From positions 54,522,313-54,586,312 of the forward strand of contig OY992537.1 in NCBI GenBank assembly GCA_963921195.1: a stretch of DNA of 64,000 bases, written 5' to 3'. Within the stretch, counting starts at the first letter, position 1. Each line of letters begins with the position of its first letter. The notes below the pieces were generated by a model. That model had not been told where the DNA came from, did not search any database, and saw only the letters and a program-made list of their open reading frames with translations. Source of the DNA: Pegoplata infirma (taxonomy: Eukaryota > Arthropoda > Insecta > Diptera > Anthomyiidae). A program made the position numbers and the translations under genes. Shown piece after piece: positions 56,331 through 64,000 of this stretch.

Positions 56331-56748
56331 AAATTGGTCGAACAATTTTCGAGATATCGCTATTTGAAATTTGCAAAAAATTGCAGATATTTCCTACGGC
56401 AAAAAAAAAATAAAAAATTTCTGAATTGGTTTTCCTTGAGACAAACTTTCATTTAAAATTATTTTACGTCAAATCAAATCATTTCAACCCGTGGCGCCCA
56501 TTGATCTAAGTTTTGGTTTTTACACATTTTTTTCCAAAAACTCTAAACTTTGACCGAAGGGAACCATGGGTTAAAATTGTCTGATTTGACTTAAATTAAC
56601 TTTAGATCAAAGTTTGGAGACAATTTTCTGTAGAAAAAAGTCTTTAGATTTTTGTTACTTTACCGTTATTTTTATAAATTTTTAGGAAAATCCCTCCAGG
56701 TTTTGCAAATTTCAATTAGCGATATCTCGAAAACTGTTCGACCGATTT
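56331..56748. repeat. Inverted repeat, GAGATATCGCTATTTGAAAT arms
   Basis: Left arm 56331-56380 (AAATTGGTCGAACAATTTTC, GAGATATCGCTATTTGAAAT) pairs with 56701-56748 (TTCAATTAGCGATATCTCGA, AAACTGTTCGACCGATTTTA). Between them is the interspersed CCGTGGCGCCCATTGATCTA segment (56490-56515). Single arms of the same repeat occur at about 60150 and 63015-63075. Confidence 0.7.
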
Positions 56749-57138
56749 TAATTTTTTTTATATACATGTTCAGCGCATCAGAATATTTTTCAAATCAGGT
56801 TAATTTAATCTGGTTGGCCACAAATTTGTACCACATATATTTTATGCCTAGAAAAAAAAAAATTGCATCAAAGTTTAAAATCGAAAGAATTGTTTTTGCC
56901 ATACAAAAAACGGCAGTCTATTTTACATGTTAATTATAGTAAAATTTATTTAATAGTGTACCAGAATATTTTTATCAAATTTCTGGTCATTTCATATACA
57001 GTAGTCTCTGCTAAAATGTGTTCCGGTTCGTGTCTCATGAACAGTTTTAACTTATCGGTGCACTTCCTAAGAACATTCAAAAAAAATAACTTTGATTGAA
57101 CTTGGCAGCCCTTTTTATTATCATTTATTTTCCTTTTA
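56749..57138. other. Intron-like unassigned DNA
   Basis: No element end or exon recognised; an overlapping pair of short open frames at 56863-57155 on both strands has no domain. Confidence 0.4.
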
Positions 57139-57705
57139 ATTTTTATACCCTCCAACTACAGTATGGGGGTATACTCACTTTGTCATTCCGTGTGTAACGC
57201 ATCAAAATATCGGTCTAGGACCCCATAAAGTATATATATTTATGATCAGTGATCGATTCTAAGACATTCTAGCGATGTCCGTCCGTCCGTCCGTCCGTCT
57301 GTCCGTCCGTCTGTCCGTCTGTCCGTCTGTCCGTCTGTAGTTAACACGATGCAGTCCAAAATAAAAGAGCTAGACTCCCGACATTTGGCACAAATATGTC
57401 TTATATTGATAGGCAGGTTAAGTTCGTAAATGAGCAAAATCGGACCAGGGGGAAAAAAGTTCCCCCTTAAAGAACTAAACCAACCTCTGAAAAAATACAC
57501 TTTTTTAGATGTTTTTTTGTATTTTTGTTAAATAAATGAAACATTTGTTATATTTATCGGGATGAGAAGGTGCTGTCAACATCCCCCACTGACCCTCATC
57601 ACCCCTCCCCCCCCCCCCAAAAAAAACGCCCCTGACAATTTTTTTTTACATTTTGGAGGGTATAAAAGATTCGGCACAGCCGAATTTAACACTCTCACTT
57701 GTTTT
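57139..57705 (+). mobile_element. Helentron (DINE-1-like), near complete, just upstream of the host exon
   Basis: Start TTTTTATACCCTCCAACTAC, then CTCACTTTGTCATTCCGTGT, GACCCCATAAAGTATATATA, ATGATCAGTGATCGATTCTA, GACATTCTAGCGATGTCC, (GTCC/GTCT)n at 57276-57338, a GACCAGGGGGAAAAAAGTTC segment, a poly(C) run near 57606, and the 3' hairpin ATTCGGCACAGCCGAAT (57669-57685) with TTAACACTCTCACTTGTTTT. Its 3' end is only about 40 bases from the splice acceptor of the exon that follows. Confidence 0.9.
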
Positions 57706-57746
57706 AATTATATTTTTAAAAATATTTTTAATTTTTTAATTTTTAG

Positions 57747-57964
57747 CTTTTTCAAATAAATTTCAACACACAATTATCCTTCAATGGGCTTAACACCACT
57801 ATATTATCCAAATTATCAAGCTGAATATAAAATGTATCAACAACAAAATACCACAAATAGAAAACGAAGCTTTAAGAGAAGGCGTCTTATGGAAAATGTC
57901 ATCAGTATCAGTGCGATCGCCGTAATATTTATATTAACACAAAGTATTGAAAAAACACAAGCAG
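57747..57964 (+). CDS. Candidate first coding exon of a secreted or membrane protein
   Basis: The exon lies between a TTTTTAATTTTTAG acceptor (ending 57746) and a consensus donor GCAG|GTAAGT at 57964/57965. An ATG at 57784 in TTCAATGGG opens 60 codons plus one base. Residues 1-35 are polar and basic (YYPNYQAEYKMYQQQN, then KRSFKRRR). A second Met at 36 begins MENVISISAIAVIFILTQS, a hydrophobic stretch ending in TQA-G, which looks like a signal peptide with a cleavage site at the exon end. The donor is in phase 1, the usual phase after a signal-peptide exon of extracellular proteins. The first 37 exon bases would be 5' UTR. I do not recognise the gene. Everything else in the window is then intron or upstream DNA. 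Known: the splice and signal rules. Inferred: that it is a gene. Alternative: a chance frame. Confidence 0.55.
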
Positions 57965-58511
57965 GTAAGTGGCAAAAAAAACAATTGATTAAAAAATTAG
58001 GTTAAATGCAGTTTTGTAATTAGAAGTTTATCAACTTACATAAATTTAAAATTTGGTAACTTAATTCGATAAAGATCGATTGCAATTCCATAAGTTGCAA
58101 GTATTCAAGACCATTTTTCAAATTTCAAGTATCCATAACCATTATTTCAGATGATAGAACTATTAGATAGACTATTTTCCGCCAGAGAATCTAAAATTCC
58201 AAATTTATACTTTATGCACCCTCAGAATTAAAATTTCCAAAAACCCAGGATAAGTGGGTCTATTTTCCGGAAGGAATCTGCATGCATTCCAAAGTCTCTT
58301 ATCATCCAACTCTTAACTCACAAAAAAGTTTTCCTTTCGATTTTAAACGTCCGACCATATTTTAACTTTCCTAGGCCTAAGACTTATGTGGCACAAATTT
58401 GAGAACTATCGGGCTAAATAACCCCTGGCGCCCGGGAATCAAAGTTAAGGATTTTCAAAATTAAAAAAAAAATAGGTGTTGCGATACATTATTGTTTATT
58501 AATATTTAATA
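57965..58511. other. Start of the presumed intron
   Basis: GTAAGT at 57965 opens it. The only repeat seen is a CCCCTGGCGCCCGGGAATCA segment at 58424-58443, related to those at 11.17, 56.49 and 60.32 kb. No further exon was recognised downstream in the window. Confidence 0.4.
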
Positions 58512-60085
58512 ACACTGTGCTCGAATTTAACACTTTTTTTAACCAAGCTGGGCACCCTACTGGTAAAGTTAATTCGAGTACTTTGAATTCAATGGCGCTA
58601 GTCGTTTTTTGAAGTTAGCTCTCGTATTCGCGCTATTCGCGATTTAAAACTTTGATGCTCAAGTACAATAAAAACGATACTTTTAAACATTTTTGATCAT
58701 TTTTAAATTTTAAATCATTCAAGTCTGTTAAACTAATATAACAAACCATTTATGCAAACATCTTTATATTTTTTTCAAAGTTAGCGTATGTATTAGCGAT
58801 ATTCGCGATATTCACGATTTTTTTTTTTATTTTAAAGTAAAAAAAAAATATATTTTTTGGATAATTGCTGAATTTTTATCATCTTAACTATATTGAATAT
58901 ACAAAAAAAAATTTATTCGCGGAAATTTTTTTTCGCAATTTTTTTGCGAATTTTTTTTGCGAGATGTTTTCCAATTTTTTTTTTTATTTTTCTATTAATT
59001 TCTAAAAATGAGTAGAATACGATACATTAGAGACACAAAATTTTTCGAAAAATTTTTTTCGCGGATTTTTTTTTTTTTTTTGCGAAAAATTTATTTTTTT
59101 TGTGGAATTTTTTTTTTTTTTTGCAAAAAAAATCAATGCATTTTCTAAATTTATATTCAAAAACTATCCCAAAAGCATAACAATTGTATTTTTGTTGTAC
59201 CTACACTCAACCAAAAATCATTGTATTCCCAAAGAAAATCGTAGTAAATTCAACAGAAATCAATGTTGATTTTGACCCTACAAATATTTATGTTGATTTC
59301 AACATTAATTGTTGTCAGTTTTTGTAAAAGTTGATTAACTCGTATTTTTGTTGGTTCTATTCGTATTTTTGTTAATCATACTCGTTTTGTTTTGTATATT
59401 CATGGAATTTTATTTATTAAAATGAAATTATTATTTGTGTTGTAAATGTTATTTTATTTAATTGGATATTTTCATAATATTTTTTCGTGGTTTTCATTAA
59501 CTCATTATTTTCACATAAACTTATTTTGTTTTTAGATGATATTTTTTTGTTTCCTTGGACTGTGATGTATTTCGCTGTTGTTTTGCTGTCGGCAATCATT
59601 TTACGTGATTAGCTTCTAGAGTTTTTAGAAAGATTCCAAATCACAAATTGCTAAAAAAAATAAAAATTGCTTTATTAATGAATTAAATAACAAATATATT
59701 TAATTACTCACCAAATATTTTCTAATAAAAAAGATTTTTTTTGAGAAACATCCCTTCTGTACAAGACAACAAAAATTTACAAATGGCGATCAGCAAAAAC
59801 AGTGTTGCACATTTCATGTACTTATATTTTATACAATTTTTTCCAACTATGTATTTTTCAACTATTGAATTTTGTAATATCAACATTGATTTTTGTTAAA
59901 TTCTGTAAAACTTGATCTACAATGGGTTTACTAATTTTTCTACTAAGATATTTCTATGAGTGTAGGCTTTACAATTTTAAATCGCGAATAACGCGAATAC
60001 AGCTAGCACCATTGAATTCAGCGTACCCGAATTAGCTTTACCAGCAGGGTGCGCAGCTTGTTAATTTTTGCGACTAGCACAGTGT
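58512..60085. mobile_element. Foldback-type element with ACACTGTGCT ends, 1.57 kb
   Basis: Ends ACACTGTGCTCG (58512) and CTAGCACAGTGT (to 60085) are inverted, with GCACCCTACTGGTAAAGTTA / TAGCTTTACCAGCAGGGTGC and TTGAATTCAATGGCGCTAG / CTAGCACCATTGAATTCA, and CGCGATTTAAAA continuing the arms (58512-58665 and about 59970-60085). Inside are AT-rich stretches with TTTTTTTCGCG pieces (58910-59110) and a nested TIR element. The terminus resembles the ACACTGCGC end of the large foldback at 32.4 kb. No TSD resolved. Confidence 0.78.
59200..59966. mobile_element. Nested TIR element, CCTACACTCA ends
   Basis: CCTACACTCA (59200-59209) and TGAGTGTAGG (59957-59966) are inverted. Subterminal TCAACAGAAATCAATGTTGA and ATCAACATTGATTTTTGTTA, 60-80 bases in, are also inverted. 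The minus-strand frame 59417-59599 has no recognisable domain. No TSD resolved, so the ends are less certain. Confidence 0.65.
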
Positions 60086-60402
60086 AATTAATTTTGATGC
60101 TCTTAATATGAAAATCATCAATTTTAAAAATCATTTGAAGTGTTTTAAAGATATTGCTATTTGAAATTTGCCAAAATCTCCGATTTTTCCTACGTTCAAG
60201 ATTTAAAAAAAAATTGCAAATTTAAAAAAAAAATCAAAATTTTTCCCATTGTCCATTTTATAGAGCTTAAGACAGTCTTTCATTTAAACTTAATTTGGGT
60301 CAAATCCGATAATTAAACCCCGTGTCATTTGTATCCACATTTTGGATTTTTGGAAAATTTTCACCAAAATTTGGGATTTTTGAATTTGTAAAAAAAAATT
60401 AA
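60086..60402. other. Unassigned DNA with a single repeat arm
   Basis: GATATTGCTATTTGAAATTT at about 60150 is one arm of the 56.33-kb inverted repeat, and 60300-60400 resembles the GGCGCCC-type segment with GGATTTTTGGAAAATTTTCA. No gene. Confidence 0.45.
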
Positions 60403-60922
60403 AACAAGTGAGAGCGTTAAATTCGGCCGTGCCGAATCTATTATACCCCCAAAATGTAAAAAAAAATAAGAAATTGTCAGGCGCGTTTGTTTTTTCTGGG
60501 GGGGGGGGGGTGATGGGGTCAGTGGGGGATGTTAAGAGCACCTTCCCATCGCGATAAATATACCAAATGTTTCATTTATTTAACAAAAATACAAAAAAAC
60601 ATGTAAAAAAAGTGTATTTTTCAAAGGTTGGTTTAGTTCTTCAAGGGGGAACTTTTTTCCCCCTGGACCGATTTTGCCCATTTACGAACTTATCCTGCCT
60701 AGGACCATAAGACATATTCATGCCAAATTTCAGGAGGCTAGCTCTTTTATTTTTGACTGCATCGTGCCATCTACAGACAGACGGACGGACGGACATTCAC
60801 AGAATGTCTTAGAATCGATCATGGATCAATAATATATATACTTTATGGGGTCCCCGACCGACCGTTACAAACGGAATGACAAAGTGAGTATCCCCCATAC
60901 TGTGGTTGGAGGGTATAAAAAT
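60403..60922 (-). mobile_element. Helentron (DINE-1-like), near complete
   Basis: Minus strand: TTTTTATACCCTCCAACCAC, CACTTTGTCATTCCGTTTGT, GACCCCATAAAGTATATATA, a short (GTCC)n (60777-60795), then a poly(C) run (60497-60510 on plus as G) and at the 3' end the hairpin ATTCGGCACGGCCGAAT (about 60419-60437) with CTCTCACTTGTTTT. The start block has lost about 20 bases relative to 25.6 kb. Very similar to the copies at 25.1 and 57.1 kb. Confidence 0.87.
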
Positions 60923-61244
60923 GGCTGTTTTTTCCTTTGTTCAAGAAATTATTAAAACAAAATGTCAATTTTTGTTTTCCATTGACTATTTCGTATAGCT
61001 TGAGACGAATCAGTAGAACTCAACCTTCAGCGCCTTTCCATGAAAGTTTAGAGCTTTTGATGAATATTTTTTAAGAAACCAAAATTTGGATCGAAGGGCG
61101 CAATGGGTTAAAATGATAAAATTTGGCTAAAATTAATTTTAAATGAAAGTTTGTCTAAAGTTCTATGAAAAAGTCGAGGGAAAAAATGTTTTGATTTTTT
61201 TCTTAAATTTTTGAAAATTTTCAGCAAAATTTAAGATTTGTAAA
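60923..61244. other. Repeat-derived DNA without ends
   Basis: TTTTTTCCTTTGTTCAAGAA and the ATTGACTATTTCGTATAGCT, AGCTTGAGACGAATC segments recall 12.05-12.18 kb and 60.2 kb. I cannot define an element. Confidence 0.4.
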
Positions 61245-61566
61245 CACAAGAAAAACCTTTTCAAATTACTAGGAAAAGTCTCGTAATCCCATTTTACCAA
61301 TATTTGACAGTTTTAATTGTTTTTTAACAAAACATTTTTGATCGAAATTAAAATTTTTTTTTTGTAATTTTACATTCTTAAAAACACGAAACCTCCTTGT
61401 AAGTTTTATCGCGTCAAAAAATTTGTAAATTTACAATTAAAAAGCTTGTAAAATTACAAAATTTTTGGTAAAATGCTTGTAAAATTACAAGGAATTGTTG
61501 TCAAATAGGAGGGAGCAAAAAAAAGTTATAAACTTTTCTTGTTGTGTTACAAGGATTTTTTTAGTG
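61245..61566. mobile_element. Copy 3 of repeat family 'E'
   Basis: CACAAGAAAAACCTTTTCAA at 61245 and TTACAAGGATTTTTTTAGTG at the right end are inverted; inside are CCATTTTACCAATATTTGAC and AAATTTACAATTAAAAAGCT as in the 40.2-kb copy. It is shorter and the TA duplication is not preserved. Confidence 0.6.
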
Positions 61567-61581
61567 TAAAATAATTTTCAA

Positions 61582-62996
61582 AAATGCGGTCCGTCTGTCT
61601 GTTGAAAACACGCTAACTTTTGAAAGACTTCACGGAGGCTCCTGACGTTTGGCATATATGTTGGTCATTTACCTGGGCAGGTTGGTATTGCAATCGAGCG
61701 AAATTGGCCTAGCGGTTCAAAAGTTATGAGTAAAAGAATGAATTTCGGCAAGGGGTTTTTCGTGAATTTATAAGATAAAAAACAAGTTAACTTTCGAAAC
61801 GCAAATCTAAGGAGGCAAATCTGACCTTGTTTGTATTGAATTTCAGCCAAATCGGTCAAGTGCACAGAGGTAAAAACCGGACAAAACTAAAAAAAAAAAA
61901 ATAACACTTCAAAACATGCGATTACAAAGTTTTGTGCCAATCCCTTGACTAGTTTAGGTTTTATAACAAAGCAAAGATGAGTAATTGTATATATTATTTT
62001 TAAAATTTTAAAGTTGTGATTTGCAACTTTGAAATCCAAGTAGGCTGTAAACTTAAAAAAAAAAAAATTATCTTGAAATTGATGTATTTTGAAAACTTAG
62101 CATTATTTTTACATGTCATATGCATTTCGGTAATTTCGAGTGCGTGGATCAATTTAAACAGTGGTGGTGAAAATAAATCTAAGAAAATAAAAAATTTATA
62201 AAAAATACAAACTTTGGAAAGCCCAAAAAAATACTTTTTGCTCAAAATTGCTCTTAAGCCGCTACACCACAAATTAGTATAAGGGTTCCCAAGTAAGTTC
62301 TAATTAACATCAGTACAAAGTTTAACCATCCATGTCTTTCAATTAGAGCCTTTTAAAGTTGGGTCATTTATATTTAAATAAAGAGCTTTTTGAGCTGTGG
62401 AAAAGACATAAAAAAAGAAGATGGATGAAATACCTTCAAAATTTTTTTTTTCGCGAACAAAAAAAAAATTTCGCGGAAAAAAAATTCCGCGGAAAATTTT
62501 TTTTTCGCGAAATTGGTTTATTATTATATTTTTAACCTACCTATAACATTTTATAAGTTTACATAAAAAATTAAAGAAGTTATAGGGTTATGGCCGGAAT
62601 TTACCACTGTGCAGTGGTTCAAAAGTTATTAGCAAAACCGTTAATTTCTGATTAGTTTCACCATAAATTCACTTGTTGAAAAGCCGTTAAACATGTTTTA
62701 AAAACATTTGTAAATCACAAAAATATATTACAACTTATTTTTGTCACTCAAAAATATTTTTAAAACTAAACACAAAAAAAATTCACTCGAAAAAAATTTT
62801 ACACTCAAAAAAAATTTTGTAAATTTTTTTTTTTCCAAAATTACTAAAAAAATAAGTTGTTTTACACAAAATAAAATATTTCTAATCAAAAATGTTATTT
62901 TTTTCACATTAGAAAATTTACTATCACTAAAAAAGTACATTGTGGATGGTATTCATAGATTCGGCCAAGTCGAATTTAACTTCTCTACTTGTTTTA
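61582..62996 (+). mobile_element. Helentron body and 3' end, split by a TIR element
   Basis: 61582-61861 (GTCCGTCTGTCTGTTG, TTTGGCATATATGTTGGTCA, GGCCTAGCGGTTCAAAAG) continues after the insert at 62613 (AGTGGTTCAAAAGTTATTAG) to the 3' end at 62940-62996 (GTGGATGGTATTCATAGATT, hairpin ATTCGGCCAAGTCGAAT, CTACTTGTTTT). It belongs with the 37.7-kb copy. The start block is missing. Confidence 0.8.
61862..62612. mobile_element. TIR element, GCACAGAGGTAAAA ends, 3-bp duplication AGT
   Basis: GCACAGAGGTAAAAACCGG (61862) and CCGGAATTTACCACTGTGC (to 62612) are imperfect inverted ends. AGT is repeated at both sides (61859-61861, 62613-62615); removing the insert and one AGT gives TCAAGTGGTTCAAAAG, exactly the uninterrupted sequence at 38.17 kb. 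Near 62440-62515 several TTTCGCGGAAAAAAA / TTCCGCGGAAAA pieces form a small hairpin. No ORF with a recognisable domain. Confidence 0.85.
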
Positions 62997-64000
62997 ATTT
63001 CTTGAGAGTAGGAAGAAATCTCCATTGTTTGCAAATTTCAAATAGCGATATCTCGAAAGCCGTTAGACCGTTAGATTTGTCCAATTTTCGGACATGGCCA
63101 ACATAGTGTTCCACCAATTTATTAGTGTTTTGTAGAATTTTCTGCTAATTCTACCGCCATTTTAAATTTTAGTTTGTGATTAATTCTAAAAATTTTTTTA
63201 TTAAAAACACAAATATTCTTTAGATAAACGATTTAAGTACCCAAAAAATTCTAATAATAGCAAATTTAAAAAAAACTGTCATTAAACCCACTTACTTGAT
63301 AAATTTCCTTGAAATTTCTTTCCCCCAAACTTTAAAAGCCAATTAATATTCTTATGAAATGTGTCTTAAAAAAAAAACAATAACGAGACATTTCTGACAA
63401 AAAATTTATCATGTTTTAAATCACTTTACTAACAAATTGAATGATTAATTGCCTTATTTTGTGTCTCAACTTTAGCTCAGCTTCCTTAATGTTTGCATAC
63501 AATAAATCTTTTCAATATTTCTTTTTTTGTTGGTATGGAAAAGTATTTAACACACTTCTTGACAGGAAGAATGAGAGACATGGGAAATATTTCGCCCCAA
63601 AAAAAATACATAAAAACACTTGAAAACATACCACATTCATAGATAGATTTTTGTTTCGTTTTTGTTTTTTTATTACAGCATAAAAGAACTTCCAATATCC
63701 TCTTTGTTTCCGTTTAAGTTTTTTTATTGCCATATGCTAGATTTTTTTTACGAATAGTTAACTAAACAGATTTCACCAGGATAATGGCATGTACGTACAA
63801 CTTGTTGTTATAAGACATTTCCCATGACAAAGCGAAATGTCAGTTTACAATGTTTCTTTGAATGAATTTAGTAGGAAGAGGAGTAAAAACTAAACCATTG
63901 CTAAATTAAATTTAGAAAATGATGGTTTACATTAAATACCAAAAATTTTACATACGATTTGGGACTTATTTCATTATGAAATTAGTCCCCGTGTAGTGGG
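62997..64000. other. AT-rich DNA, no gene recognised
   Basis: 63015-63075 is one arm of the 56.33-kb inverted repeat (CAAATAGCGATATCTCGAAA). The rest to the window end has only short frames without domain or splice support. Confidence 0.45.

Noticed and set aside
57784..58005. The exon frame read through to a stop as a 73-residue single-exon protein
   Set aside because: The strong GTAAGT donor in the frame and the signal-peptide-like end at the donor make a spliced exon more likely; the last 13 residues would be intron.

Overview
The window reads as non-coding DNA from an AT-rich insect genome, most likely a higher (brachyceran, perhaps calyptrate) fly. The evidence is Jockey-group non-LTR retrotransposons, many DINE-1/INE-1-like Helentrons with a GTCY microsatellite core and a 'CATAAAGTATATATA' block, a tRNA-derived SINE, and a very high load of hAT, MULE-like and foldback DNA transposons. 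No bacterial or viral genome organisation is visible. The species cannot be fixed from the sequence alone. The only host-gene signal I can support is one small exon (57747-57964, + strand) with an acceptor, an ATG, a signal-peptide-like segment and a phase-1 donor. The window is therefore best seen as intron or 5' intergenic sequence of a large gene that has been filled by mobile elements. Layout by region. 0-6.3 kb: a decayed Jockey copy (+), then a LOA/I-type LINE with reverse transcriptase and RNase H remnants (-), itself split by a second Jockey copy (-) that was in turn hit by a 170-bp SINE. 6.4-7.4 kb: a GC-richer minisatellite with a higher-order repeat. 9.3-24.1 kb: foldback and terminal-inverted-repeat elements, three of which have clear target-site duplications (TSDs) of 8, 9 and 8 bp, plus Helentrons. 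25-31.6 kb: Helentrons, an AT-only 700-bp hairpin, and hAT elements nested three deep (Helentron, hAT-like element D, smaller hAT). 32.4-37.1 kb: a 4.7-kb foldback element whose long inverted arms contain tandem subrepeats and enclose a reading frame broken by two stops, from a widespread arthropod protein family of unknown function. 40.2-52.8 kb: a stack of insertions whose order can be rebuilt from their duplications. A foldback holds a CCCAGCAAAA-type MITE, which holds further MITEs and a hAT; beside it a second foldback holds a third, which holds a nearly intact Jockey reverse transcriptase gene. 53-56.8 kb: a second complete copy of that third foldback, inserted in a Helentron. 57.1-58.0 kb: a Helentron immediately upstream of the host exon. 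58.5-63 kb: more nested inverted-repeat elements and Helentrons. How the pieces relate: almost nothing here is likely to be expressed except the host exon. The elements are mostly non-autonomous and would depend on transposase, Helentron Rep/helicase or LINE machinery encoded elsewhere. The two candidates for once-autonomous elements are the Jockey at 47.8-49.8 kb and the large foldback at 32.4-37.1 kb. Coordinates of old elements without a TSD are approximate.
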